DNA of 64,000 nt from Evernia prunastri (lineage: Eukaryota; Ascomycota; Lecanoromycetes; Lecanorales; Parmeliaceae): positions 62,001-126,000 of the forward strand of contig NKYR01000084.1 of NCBI GenBank assembly GCA_003184365.1. Direction: 5' to 3'. The position numbers and the translations under genes are program-made. Below are positions 22,981-33,819 of the stretch, in pieces. The notes under the pieces are model-generated. The model was not told the DNA's origin. It searched no databases and saw only the letters and a list, made by a program, of their open reading frames with translations. Every line of letters starts with the position of its first letter. Position 1 is the first letter of the stretch.

Positions 22981-24053
22981 ATGGGCGACTCAATCATGGC
23001 TCACAACAATCGTGGGTCTCTCACTAATGCCGAGACTGGGCCGATCGTGGCGAGTATCAGCCATGAACCACTCCAGCAGACACTCACCTGCATCTCGTGC
23101 GGTGATGAAAATGATAATACATCTTTCTCTGCGCCATGCAAACATAGCTATTGCGACGACTGTCTAGCTTCATACGTGGAGAGCGCTCTCGAGCCCGATG
23201 GAGTCTTTCCACCACGATGTTGCAACCTTTCTATCACACTTCAATCAGCGCGGGCCCATCTCCAGCGTGATTTGATCAATCGATATGAAGAAAAACATGC
23301 AGATATTGTTGCAGCTTGTTCACTGCCATGTGCTCAGCCTGGTTGCTGCGTGGTGATTCCTCCAGAGAAAATTGTCGAGGGTTTGGGGCACTGCTTAGCC
23401 TGCAACAACTACACGTGCACCAGCTGTCGACTGCAAGAGCACAAAGACAAACCCTGTCCTACAGATGCAGAGCGGGAGCTCTTGATGAAGCTGGCGAAGG
23501 AAAAGGGCTGGCAGGCTTGTTATCGATGCAATAATATGATCGAGCTAAATTTTGGCTGCAACCACATGACGTGAGTACAGCCATCCGGTGCTATTCACCA
23601 CACGAAGTTGATTTTTCTAGTTGCATATGTGCAGCCCAATTCTGCTATGTATGCGGCAAGATTTGGAAGAACTGCGCCTGTCCACATTTCCAAATTGAGC
23701 AAGATGCTGGCTACCGCCCTCCAAGATATCGCCGTCGCACTGTGTTTAGGGCTGAACGTGCTATTGAGCGGTACGCGAAGCATCTAAGGCAGACTTGGGG
23801 GAGGCCAGATCCACGTTCACTGGAAGAGCAAATTCAAGAAGTGCGCGAGGCAGTCGAGAACGGATGCGATCATGGCTATTGGAACCTGGTTCTGATGTCA
23901 AGAAAAGAACCAGGGCACTGCAAGCTCTGCAAGTACGTTGGTCATAAGTTCATCTTCCGCTGCCACTCTTGTCCACTCACCTCTTGCTGGGCGTGCCACA
24001 CGGACGAGCCTCCTGAATATAGACGGGACGAGGAGCAGCAGCCGCAGACGTGA
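22981..24053 (+). CDS. RBR-type E3 ubiquitin ligase (RING1-IBR-RING2)
   Basis: Two exons, 22981-23570 and 23621-24053, with a 50-bp intron, give 340 residues. RING1 starts at Cys37/Cys40 (CISCGDE) with Cys53, His55, Cys58 and Cys61. The IBR region has LPCAQPGCCVVIPP, then GHCLACNNYTCTSC and HKDKPC. RING2 is CYRCNNMIELNFGCNHMT-CICAAQFCYVCG; the cysteine after NHMT is in the place of the catalytic cysteine that forms a ubiquitin thioester in HOIP and Parkin, and it is the first full codon after the intron. A C-terminal helical part and another Cys/His cluster (HCKLCKYVGHKF then CHSCPLTSCWACH) follow. Such short RBR proteins are expanded in filamentous fungi and mostly uncharacterised. A second in-frame ATG at 22996 is an alternative start. 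Confidence 0.85.
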
Positions 24054-24504
24054 CAGAGTTCTTTGACGAGCAGAAAAGATATGCTAAAGCAAGCCCTTGA
24101 GGTCATCAGGGGGCCTGAATGAAAGTATCGGGATCTTGATTCGTGCAATGGCTAGGAAGGTGCGACGAAACGGGATCCATCAGTAAGCACGCAGGGCAAA
24201 TGAGCTCGAATTTCTGGCTGGGCTTGTGGATGGAAACCCCGCGAGGAAAGGACGGCGTCAACATTACAGACATCACAGGCCTACTGACGCGAAAGCATCA
24301 CATATCTCAACCGTGTGACTTGGCATTCCACAGACTAGAAGGTAACGACAGTACAACTCCACAAACAGTCCCCAACCACACGTGTGCCAATCATATGTGC
24401 ACCACTGCCAATCTCGCATACGCCAACCCCATCCCACATCCTATGCCCCAATTCCATTCTCCCTAATCAACACCCCACATCCTCCACCGCGGCGTTCTCG
24501 GCAC
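24054..24504. other. Intergenic region between RBR gene and first metallothionein
   Basis: About 450 bp lie between two convergent genes. It should hold both 3' ends. No gene or structured repeat is visible. Confidence 0.45.
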
Positions 24505-24640
24505 TTAGTGCTACATCGAGTCAGCGTCGCCCTTCCAGAAACAGAAATGGGAGGAAGATGCTCACGCCGCAGCTGCTGCATCCACAGCTGGCGCAGTCAC
24601 CTTTGCAGGAACCGCAGCTGGCACAGGTGCATGGCGACAT
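24505..24640 (-). CDS. Metallothionein A (26 aa, 8 cysteines), two exons
   Basis: Exon 1 is 24566-24640 and exon 2 is only 6 bases, 24505-24510 (CAC TAA). The 55-bp intron has a GTGAGC donor, a CTGAC branch point and a TAG acceptor. The product begins MSPCTCASCGSCKGDC, has eight cysteines among 26 residues in CxC and CxxC spacing, and ends in His. It has no aromatic residue. This is the composition and length of the short copper-binding metallothioneins of ascomycetes, such as the 26-residue Neurospora protein. It is expected to be cytosolic, to bind Cu(I) or similar soft metals and to buffer metal excess. A TATA-like element is 157 bp upstream. A second metallothionein gene in the same orientation starts 1.1 kb away. 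Confidence 0.85.
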
Positions 24641-25601
24641 CTTGGTAGGTGAAAGGGGTTTGAAACGTGGGTTTTGGTGGGGTGTGGGTTTAAAGTTGAT
24701 GTGATTGTATGTGACTTGATGGATGATTGACTTTCGAGGAGATGGTGAAGAGAAGAAAGAAAAGAACGAAAGAAAAAGGACAGTAGCCGGGGACGTCTTA
24801 TAGGGAAATGGATATGAATGCGTGACCGAACCATTGTACTAATGCACATTCCCTTTCCCCCCCCCCCCCAACGCACTAGTCCCTCAACCACATACTGTAG
24901 TCACGAACCTACTAATTAATTCATGCCGGTGATCTATCATGCCTTCCTTCCACACAACCGCGGAAATGATCGCTCCCAAGGGCCCCCCAACCGCTAAGGG
25001 GCCAAAATCAGGAACCTTTTCGGACCTTTTCCTGCGGGTTTTATGCCCGACGGGAAAGACGGTACCTGCCTGATGCGGACTGGGGTGCTTCGGTGTGGGT
25101 GGGATTGGATCCATGTGGCCCGCGGGCGGGGGGGGCAAGGTGGGGTGCATATGTGGGACCAGCACATCCTGCGATTCGTTCCTCTCCGAGTTGTGGCAAG
25201 CAGGGCGACAAGTTTGAGGCATGTGATTGGCGATGGGCGGATCAAAAGCAATGGCTATACCTACTAAATCACACGGGACGTGTTGTTAAGGCGGCAATTT
25301 TTTTCCTTTTGCTTAGCTGCTAAAATGAATGTGATGATCTCCACGCTAGGTATGAGTGCTTCTCAAGCAGACCGACCCCTTCTCTGCAACGGCGCCTGAT
25401 GGCAACTTCCCCCTACCCAGTCTCGCTTCATGTCCATGTCCATATCCATATCCACCATAGCACGCTCATGTCTCATCTCGATCTGCTCTGCTCTTCCCCT
25501 TTCCCACTCTACCTAAAATCGCACACCCCGAATATCAGCACCCCACGAAGATAACGCTCGGACCGTTGGAAGTTGGGAGACGCACATTGGGGGAGGGGGA
25601 T
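24641..25601. promoter_or_regulatory. Region between the two metallothionein genes
   Basis: These 961 bp hold the promoter of metallothionein A and the 3' end of metallothionein B. A poly-C run is at about 24859-24869 (C10 or so). I looked for the copper-factor core (HTHNNGCTGD) and did not find a convincing cluster by eye. No open frame has coding character. Confidence 0.45.
24797..24802 (-). promoter_or_regulatory. TATA-like element of metallothionein A
   Basis: TATAAG on the minus strand (within CCTATAAGACG) lies 157 bp upstream of the start codon. This leaves room for a leader of roughly 120 bases. It is a reasonable core promoter, but the distance to the start of transcription is not known. 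Confidence 0.4.
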
Positions 25602-25764
25602 CTATTTGCAAGTGCATTGTCCAGAAGGGCAGGAACACGAAGTGCCGCAGGAGCATTTGCATCCAGGAGCTGCATGTTCGCGTGAGCGAGAGTCAGCTGC
25701 TGGGATCGTGGGGAAAGCGAGAAAAAGCGGCAGGATAAGGAGAGTGGGGGTTGAACGTACCCAT
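25602..25764 (-). CDS. Metallothionein B (23 aa, 7 cysteines), 4-base first coding exon
   Basis: Exon 1 is ATGG (25761-25764) and exon 2 is 25602-25669. The 91-bp intron (25670-25760) has donor GTACGT, branch CTGAC and acceptor CAG; the split codon becomes GCT (Ala). The product reads MAPGCKCSCGTSCSCPSG and ends QCTCK, with seven cysteines in four CxC-like groups. It is a short fungal metallothionein of the same general class as metallothionein A but with different cysteine spacing, so the two are not recent duplicates. It should bind copper or zinc in the cytosol. A TATA-like CATAAATA is 166 bp upstream. Without splicing the cysteine-rich exon has no good start codon, which supports the microexon. 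Confidence 0.8.
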
Positions 25765-28073
25765 TTTTGGATGGTTTCTTTGGTTAAGGACTGTGGTTAT
25801 GTGTTTTGTTGCAATTTGTTGGTACGTAATAGTTTGTAGGTTTGGTGACTTCGGAAGACTGGCGTTGTAATTCGAGGTGTGTATTGTTGTTGAGAAATCA
25901 GTTGAACAAAGAAGTGGGAGATGGTGGGGTATTTATGAATGCGGCCGTTCTGGCCCCAAGGCTGAGTGAGCGAAGCCAAGCGATGGGGTCCCCGAAGTCG
26001 CTGCCTTGATTTTCCTATATTTAGACGGAAAGTGTTAACAAAGCTTTAACACAATCAGCTTTCTCATCGAGATAGCTGCTCCAAGGCGCCTGCTGTTGGC
26101 CAATAAAATATTTGCCTACCTACCTCCTCTTGTGCGGATCCTAAGCACGTATCCGAAGTTGCATTAGCTTACCTACTCTATGAGAACATGATCTTCATGT
26201 TCCCACTCTGCGACCGCGGAGACGGGGAAGAAGATTTGCTCGATCACGCGCGTCACCATGTAATCCCGTTGCTCCGAGAAACCCTGGACGACTTGCGCTT
26301 GACACGATGATCTCTCCTCGATAGGTACTTGCTCCGCGGAGAGCGGCTCTCGCCTGCAACTACTGTGGTGGGTAAAGTCCGTCTGCCATTGCGGGTCTGT
26401 GAAGTTATCGTACCCTCAGGTGACAAAGCGGGAAGAGATTCTTGGTGTCTGACAAAGTGTGTACGAATGATCAGTGAAGAAGCTCAAGCTGCGCCCTGGG
26501 CTCGGAATTGCGGCGAATGCATTGAGACTTCATCACGGGTGGAGACCGCCACTGCTGGTAAGAACACGTCTTCTTCTCGGTTATCTTCAAAAGATAGCAT
26601 TGATTTTCCAATGTAAAGCCTTTCAAAGCTTAGATGGCTGTGGGCCAGAGCTATGGTTAAAGATCTGGCTCTCTTGAACAAATAGACGCTGTTTTCAGAC
26701 GGGCATCGACGCATTGCATCACATAGTTCTGCAAAACACAATGCATCTGTCATGAACAGTGGGCTCACATGGCTGCCAAGAATGGTGCGTTGAACGGTGG
26801 AAGAGTGAAACCAAACATACTCGAACAGCGGACCGTATCTCAGACCTGCAGAAAAACAAGAGTAGCGGTATATAACTCTGCGAAGGTAGAGCCTTGCACG
26901 TTCTTGTAAAAGGCTAAGACCGCGTGGGATTGAGAGCAAATACCAAGGGAGTTGGCAAAAGTATCCACTTCTCCAAAGCTAGGATGAAATAGCTCCTCTT
27001 TCTGTTTGCGCTCATCTTTGATGTATATCAACCAGAAAAGATTGGCTCTCTGCGTCGAAATTCAAGCAACGCACCTGAAATTCATGCAGACTTCTCGCTG
27101 GCGACACATGAATTTTGCTATATTTCTTTACCTTATGTATCAAAAGATATCCCAACGCAGGACTTTGGGTAAAACTGTGATGCAAGGAAATCCACTCTCG
27201 TCATCCAACAAATCTGGCTTTCTCCTCGAGTCTTGAAGCTTGAAGTTTGATGCACTTCTATTGTGCAATGGTGGGGTCCAAGTTACATTGACAGTATGAC
27301 TGAGGGGGAGCGAACTGACAGATCACCCAACATAGCGTGAGAGTTTGGTCGTATGTCAGGTCGTTATTCTTGAGGAGGTCAGTGAAATGTACACTTTTCC
27401 GCTATTATGGTCTTGTTTTCAGCCACTCCAACTGTATCGGAAGCCCAAGCCCCTCCAAAAGGACTTCTTAAGTCAGGGCCGACCGGCCTCATTTCTGGAT
27501 GTTACGATTCAAGCAGGAAATGGAGCACAAATATTCGTCGTTGACAAATGCCTGCCGAGCGAACTGTCTCCGCATGTTTCTGGAAGTTCCTCACATTCCA
27601 CCGTAAGAGAGCGAAGTCAACAAAGCCGTGATTTCACTATTCAGCAGCTACATGAGGTCCTTACGACTGTCATCGCGATATTGGCCTCAAAGCTAGGGCG
27701 ATTACCTTACCTTAAAGAGTCAATTGGCTAGGGTTTTCAGGATTTGATGGGCCTGGTTCACGAGCACGGCGGGCATATGAGATGGAAGATGATGGAGGAA
27801 GGTCCAGAGTTAATGAATAAGACGATCCATTAGATGTTATAAGGTAGCGTATACCATACAGGCAATAGCCAAAATCCAGCCAGGAACCTCAGCAGACTTG
27901 GTGTAAAAGTGTCTCGGTGGTCTTTACAAAGTTGAAATTCCATGCGCTTAAATACTTCCACGCTAGTCCCTAATTAGCCTCTTGATGCCAAGCTAGACAC
28001 CTCTTGCAAAGCTCGCACAAGTCTCCTTCACTGCGCGTAGCCGCAGTCCTGTCCTGTCTTTATAATTCTCAAA
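25765..28073. other. Gene-poor region of 2.3 kb
   Basis: The left part is the metallothionein B promoter. The rest has open frames at complement 26484-26939 and plus 27345-27731, but neither shows domains, signal peptides, splice-consistent extensions or fungal codon bias. I therefore support no gene. The last 100 bp are the promoter of the glucosidase II beta gene. Confidence 0.5.
25930..25937 (-). promoter_or_regulatory. TATA-like element of metallothionein B
   Basis: CATAAATA on the minus strand is 166 bp upstream of the start codon, at a spacing close to that seen for metallothionein A. The similar placement supports a shared promoter architecture. Confidence 0.4.
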
Positions 28074-29865
28074 ATGAGAAGTACCCATTTCTTTCTGCTA
28101 TTCTCTGGGACGGTAGCCCCAGTAATCGCGGCTGCGGAAGCCCCTCGACCTCGAGGCGTTGGCCCTGAATGTTTGACACCTCTCCCACCCGCTCGCGTGA
28201 CTTGTTTACTGACCAATTGGACAGTTGCTAAGTACTACAAAGACTTGGAAACTTTCACATGCATATCTGCTCCTTCGATACACCTTCCTATCGCTCGTCT
28301 AAACGACGATTTCTGCGACTGCCCTGACGGTTCCGACGAACCTGGCACCTCCGCCTGTGCACACCTTTCCCCCCTCTCTCCGGCCTCCCTTGGATCGACT
28401 CCTAGCGATGACATAGATACTACAATTGCGTTGCCTGGCTTTTACTGTAAGAATAAAGGTCATCAACCAAGCTACGTCCCCTTTACCGCCGTTAATGATG
28501 GCGTCTGCGACTATGAAGTTTGTTGTGATGGGAGTGATGAATGGGTGAAGGTCGGCGGCGTAAAATGCGAGGATCGATGCAAAGAGATTGGCAAGGAGTG
28601 GAAGAAGCAGGATGAGCAGAGGCAGAAATCGTTAACCAATGCAGCGAAGAGGAGGAAGGAGATTGTAGCGGATGCGCAGAGATTAAGAAAGGAGGTCGAA
28701 GATCGGATACAGTCGTTGCGAACCGAGATCCAGGGCGGAGAAATCAAGGTGAAGGCCCTTGAATCAGACCTGGCGGAGGCTGAAAGGCAGGAGAGGAGTA
28801 AGGTTGTCAAGAGCCCCAAAGGACTGAGCAAGATGGGTCTGTTGGCTCAGCTTGCAAAGGATAGGATCGAGGAGCTCCGGGAATCACTGGTGGAAGTACG
28901 AAGTCAAAGAGACACGGGCAAAGAGAGGATTGCAGAGCTGGAAGGGATATTGTCGACGTTCAAGGAAGAGTACAATCCGAATTTCAATGACGAAGGCGTC
29001 AAGAGAGCTGTCAGAAGCTGGGAGGATTATGCTGCGAGGGATAAGCCTGCGATCGGCGATGATGCCCACGACCGAGACCTCGACGAGATAGCTAAGCCGG
29101 ATGGTGAGACTGGAGCTATCAATTGGAATGAATGGGAAGAGCCGGAGGAGAGTGACGTCGACGTTCGTAAGTATTTCGCTGGTATTGGTTACCATGTGCA
29201 CATCTGACACCGCCAAAGTCTACAAATTCGAAGCCTACCTTCCCCCCTCAGTGCGAGGCTGGCTCGACCAAAAACTCCGCGACTTCCGTGTGATTCTTGT
29301 AGAGAATGGCATCCTAGCCGCCACTCACTCCCCTGATGGCGAATCCAAAGAGCTTGAAGACGCCCGCAACGCTTTAAAGGCAGCTCAAGACAGTCTCAAC
29401 GACAACAACAAGCAGCTCACCACCCACCAGGAAGATCTTGAAAAAGATTATGGCGTGAACGATGTATTCCGCTCTCTTAAGGGCCAGTGCGTGAGCAAGG
29501 ACTCGGGAGAATATACATACGAACTGTGCTGGCTGGACAAGACGAAGCAGAAATCGAAAAAAGGCGGCTCTCAGACCATAATGGGAAGTTTTGTGTCTGT
29601 CGACAAGGTAATGGTAGATGATGAAGTCCCGCCTGATGGTAAAGGATTAGGTAGTGGGGAAAGAGTGGCGCTGAAATATGAGAATGGACAGCATTGCTGG
29701 AATGGGCCGAATAGGAGTACGCTCGTTGTGCTGGCATGTGCGGAGAAAGACGAAGTGTGGAAGATAACCGAGGAGGAGAAATGTGTGTATAGGATGGAGG
29801 TGGGAACGCCTGCTGTCTGTGGTATGGATGAGAAGAAAGAGGAGAAGCCAAAGGATGAGCTATAG
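28074..29865 (+). CDS. Glucosidase II beta subunit (PRKCSH-like), ER luminal
   Basis: This regulatory subunit retains and directs glucosidase II, which removes the two inner glucoses from N-glycans in the ER. Two exons (28074-29166, 29219-29865; 52-bp intron with CTGAC branch and AAG acceptor) give 579 residues. Residues 1-21 are a signal peptide. Two LDL-receptor-A-like modules follow (FCDCPDGSDEPGTSAC and VCDYEVCCDGSDEW). A coiled coil covers about 165-270, then an acidic region, then the C-terminal mannose-6-phosphate-receptor homology domain (about 460-565, with GQCVS, YTYELCW, QTIMGSF, YENGQHCWNGPNRST and VLACAEKDEVWKI), which recognises glycans. The protein ends in KDEL, an ER retrieval signal. 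It is convergent with the Rtf2 gene, 151 bp away. Confidence 0.92.
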
Positions 29866-30016
29866 AGGGAGTTAAGGACAGGAAATCTGTACATTAGACA
29901 ATCTACCTGGGTATCACCAATGACATGTACAATATTGATCGCACAATTCTAATCAGAACCGCCCTTCCAGCCAGGTCATTATCACCCCAACGCCATGAAC
30001 ATGACACAATCGTACC

Positions 30017-30991
30017 TCATCGTTTCGCATTCGCAGGTATCGAAAAGCCTCTCGTCATGAAATCAAAATGTTTCTCATCCATCCCATTCTTGCTCGAGAA
30101 CAAGCTCTTCACATTATCGTTGGCACCTAGCTTCCTCCGTTTGTTCCGCTCCTCCTGCTCCGCCAGCACTTTTGCCGTCAACGTTGCCGTGTCCGTGTTC
30201 TTGATGTTGCTTTCTGGCTTCTCGCTCTTCGTCTGTGTCGGTCTGATGGGTTCTTCGGCGACGGTAGCTTCATCGACAGTGGCGGTCTTCTTCCTTTTCT
30301 TGCCTGCGCCGGGGGCTTTCTTCAGGGAATGTGTGATGCCTTGAGATTTCAGCACTGCGATGCGCTGTTCGAGGCGGTCTTTGTCCGTCTGGGACGTGGG
30401 GAGGATAGGTATGATATTCTCAGCGGTGTAGGGCTCGTTGCACTGCATCTTTATCAGCACTCTTGCCTCATGGGAAGTCGGATCATAAGAAATGACCGTG
30501 TGGCCTGGACATACCTCTAGGCAAACATCGCCCGGCATCTCCTTGAACACGTTCTCGCTAAATGCATGTCCACAAGGTACAAGGTATACAGCCCTCGTCC
30601 CCGGTCCCAATGCCTTTCCCGTAACGGGACAGACCCATCTCTGGCTGCCTGGCGCCCCTTCAGTCTGGAACCGTACCTCAACTACATCCTTCAACCCCCT
30701 CAAGCGATCTTTAAATGCCTCTCCTCTCTTCTCCAACTCCCCTTTCTCCACCTCTCCACCCTCTTTTCCCACGTCTAGTAAGTAGTCTAGCACGGCGTCT
30801 TTATTATACAGGGTACCCAAGGCATCAGATACGACAGGAGAACGGAGTGGCTGGTGGGAAAGGGCGCAGGTGGACCAATAATGCTCTTGTTGCTCGGTTT
30901 GGATTTCCTTGACTTGGGTGGTGGAGAGGGCGGCCGCGGAGGACTTGACCAACTCGCGGCGTGTAGGAATTGAGCCGCCGTCGTTACCCAT
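30017..30991 (-). CDS. RTF2: Rtf2-family replication termination / genome stability protein
   Basis: Rtf2 has a C2HC2-type RING-like fold and promotes pausing of replication forks at barriers in fission yeast. The coding parts are 30515-30991 and 30017-30442, separated by a 72-bp intron with GTATGT donor and CAG acceptor. The spliced product has 300 residues and reads ...DVCLE|CNEPYTAENIIPILPT, which restores the CxxC pair of the second metal site. The intron is a multiple of three without stops, so a retained form of 324 residues would also be open but would split that pair. The N-terminus MGNDGGSIPTRRELVK and the motifs WSTCALSHQPLRSPVV, WVCPVTGK and LVPCGHAFSE are typical. The tail is basic (KKAPGAGKKRKK) and disordered, fitting nuclear location. 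It is divergent from the BTB-like gene, 275 bp away. Confidence 0.88.
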   Translation of the reverse strand: MGNDGGSIPTRRELVKSSAAALSTTQVKEIQTEQQEHYWSTCALSHQPLRSPVVSDALGTLYNKDAVLDYLLDVGKEGGEVEKGELEKRGEAFKDRLRGLKDVVEVRFQTEGAPGSQRWVCPVTGKALGPGTRAVYLVPCGHAFSENVFKEMPGDVCLEVCPGHTVISYDPTSHEARVLIKMQCNEPYTAENIIPILPTSQTDKDRLEQRIAVLKSQGITHSLKKAPGAGKKRKKTATVDEATVAEEPIRPTQTKSEKPESNIKNTDTATLTAKVLAEQEERNKRRKLGANDNVKSLFSSKNGMDEKHFDFMTRGFSIPANAKR

Positions 30992-31266
30992 TGTGAATGT
31001 CGATGTTGTTTATCTGATAGAATATGAGTAATCGCAAATATGTGTGCAGCTTCCTGATCTGCAGCTAGCGGGCGAGCGGGCAAGAAAAAACCGTTGCGGG
31101 ATGACATAGATGCACCACACGCGGGGAGGTTTCTTTTACCGGATGGGAGTCACCTATCATGCTTCAAGTTTTTTTTCCCCCTAAATTCCTCCCCCAGCAT
31201 GCGGTTATCCTCTCGGAATATTCCTAAACTCACATCAGCTGCCTTTGGGGACATTCTCCGCCAGCA

Positions 31267-33819
31267 ATGGCGCCTTCACTTGCCCCACCAATGACCCCAA
31301 GTCCTACACCGACTAAGCGGCCACAGCGGATGGTGCCGATTATCCCTGCTATACCGAGGAGTCTTGAGAAGAGGAAGCTCAAAGAGGACGTGAACAATAG
31401 AAAGGACGGGGGAGGAACTGGCAGGCCAATTCGCCCAACGTCCCCCGGAGGAGGAGAGGAGTCACAGGTGGAGACTGCTGTTGCCCAGACACAAGCAGTG
31501 CAGAACGGACTTTACAATGATTCCGATGCAAAGTATGATCAGAAGAATGGTCAAGAACCTGTTGCCGAGAGTGTAGGCTCGAACAAAGGGTTTGGTACTG
31601 TTGAAGGTAAGTCTACATTCCAAAGGATTCTCGTCTGACAACGAATAACCTCAGCAGCAGATGGCAGCAATCTCTCTCCGGAGCATGTTCAAGACTTCGG
31701 AATAGAGAAGCATGGGTTCCGTCTGCCTCCGCCCTTCTTTCCAAAGCCATCTCCACCACCGATCATCTCAACCGATTTCTCTTCTGCGAACGATATAGCT
31801 ACCACTTCAGAAGAGACCTCGCTGTCCATCAAGGAACATGACAGCAGCAATGGGAGCCATCAGTCGTCAGCTGAGAACCATGTAACTCTCAATGCTGCAG
31901 CGCCAACCTTCCATGCTCATCCAACCCCTCCCACCGATGTGACTGCCTCTCCCACAGACTCGTCTTACGAGGGGCATGATCTAGCCCAATCGGTCCATCT
32001 CCAACAAGAACCCACACCACCTAATGATGATGCCCTGTCTCCTATACGACAGACCTATCAAGGCTACGAAGCCCCCCAGAACATCTCTTTCTACGCACCA
32101 CCTCAATCATCCAACGACCCGTCTTCTCCGAATCACTCCATTTATCAGGGTTATGCTTACGCACCCACCTCTTATGGATATTCCCCCCAGTCTCATGCGT
32201 CTCAGCAACCTATTGACTCTTCACACCGCACTGAAACCAATGTGCCTTGTGAGCAGTATTATGAGTCCCAGCCGCCAACCTACAGCAATGAGCCAACCTA
32301 TCCTGTCTTAGGAAGTCAACCACCGCTCACTCCTTCTAGGACACCGCTAGATCCCTCAGCTCAGCCATGGAGCTATCCCACAGCACCTCCGTCGACGATG
32401 CCGTTTGACTACGGCTATCTATCCTCATTTCATCCGCATCCAATGTATCAATCACATGTTCGCTCGATATCTCAGGGAACCTCGAAGTCGGACGAGGATG
32501 CGCAAAGGGCTGACTTCGTCGACAACAAATCCAAGCCCGTCCAAATGAACGGCTATGAAAAGAAAACAAGCCAATTGATTGGAGAATCTTGGCGGAATCT
32601 AAATGGCTGTACGTCGAGCCACGTGCTACTGGTCGAACATCTTCTACAGCAATTCAACGTTGAAGAGTACGCGGACTGCCGGTTGACTCTCATACATGAG
32701 AATCTTCGCTTCGACAAAACAACATGGTCACTTAGTAGCCTGTTGCTTGCTCAAAGCTGCAAGTTACGGGATCTACTTAAGTCAGCCGATGTGGACGAAG
32801 AGGGAGGAAGACGTCTAGAGATAAGACTGACCGATCGCTTTGTTACTCCGTGGGCCATGAATTCAGCACTCCGAGTCCTCTACGGTGAGCGCCCAGAGAT
32901 GTTTACGCTCGCCATGATCCACAGCGCTTTTGATGCAAATGCTGAACCGTGGGCTTTCCAAATGGATGCCTATCTCGCTTTTGTTGCGGCTGGGCACGTA
33001 CTGGGTTTGGAGAATGTCATCCTACACGGTCTGCAAATTGCATCTTCCATTATTGATTGGGACAACCTGGAACACGCTCTCTCGTTTGGTCTGGAAAGCA
33101 GACCCAGTCGTGGAACCAGCGCCTCGGCCGAGGTAATTCCTCTTTCTTCCCATTCCTCAGTGGGATCTCGCGAACGTCAATCCTCTTCAGCTTTCAATCT
33201 GACCCCACCATCATCCAGCACAGAGTCCAAGCCAGAACGCCCTAGTGATGAAGGTATATTATCTGTCAGCTCTAATACGGCAGAGGTCCGCAGTGCACAA
33301 GATTTGCAAATACATTGCCTTCAATGGATAGCATCCAACCTCGACGAATTTTGGCTTTTCGATCCGTCTGCCAGACCGTTGGCCGAAGTTGATCGGTTGC
33401 CTATGACCGCGGAGAGCCGTTCACCCTTATTCAAGTCCCGTCTAAGCCGGATTCAATTCGGCGACCATCCTTCAGAGATGCATGCTAAAGCGAACGATCG
33501 CAATTTTCTTGTATCTAGCATTGTGCTCTCTTTACCATTCACGGCTTTGAAGTACACGTTCGACCTGGGCACCCTACCGATCTTGCGTCAATTACATGCC
33601 ATAGTAAAAGAGCGAGAACGAAGACGCCAGATCGTGCTGCAGAGTAAGAGCGTGCCATGGAGTCAACGATTAGCCGCTAGAGAGCACGAGTGGGCAGAAG
33701 TCGGGTACACAGAGTGGGTAGAAACGACTGATGATGGACGAATGACGCTAGCCAGAACTTTCACCGGCATCGATCGACAGGTGTCTGAACCAAGCACGCC
33801 AAACCACCAAAAGAGATAG
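31267..33819 (+). CDS. Long protein with BTB/POZ-like domain and Pro/Tyr/Ser-rich N-terminus (834 aa)
   Basis: Exon 1 is 31267-31606 and exon 2 starts at 31655 after a 48-bp intron. The acceptor is CAGCAGCAG; all three AGs keep the frame, so products may differ by one or two residues. Residues 1-330 are disordered and rich in Pro, Ser, Tyr and Gln, with repeated (T/I)YQGY motifs (TYQGYEAP and IYQGYAYAP). From about 375 the sequence YADCRLTLIHENLRF..TTWSLSSLLLAQSCKLRDLL looks like a BTB/POZ fold of the fungal type, followed by helices resembling a BACK region (AYLAFVAAGHVLGLENVILHGL). A basic helical segment (VKERERRRQIVLQSKSVPWSQRL) is near the end. I do not recognise a named homologue. BTB proteins often bridge cullin-3 ligases or form dimers, but which applies here is unknown. 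Confidence 0.75.

Noticed and set aside
24384..24704. Plus-strand frames across metallothionein A
   Set aside because: They are the complement of the cysteine-rich minus-strand exon and have no independent features.
26484..26939. Open frame of 151 codons on the minus strand
   Set aside because: Residue composition looks random and there is no domain or homology I can recognise; the gene-poor context adds no support.
27345..27731. Open frame of 128 codons on the plus strand
   Set aside because: No recognisable family, weak start context and no promoter or intron evidence.
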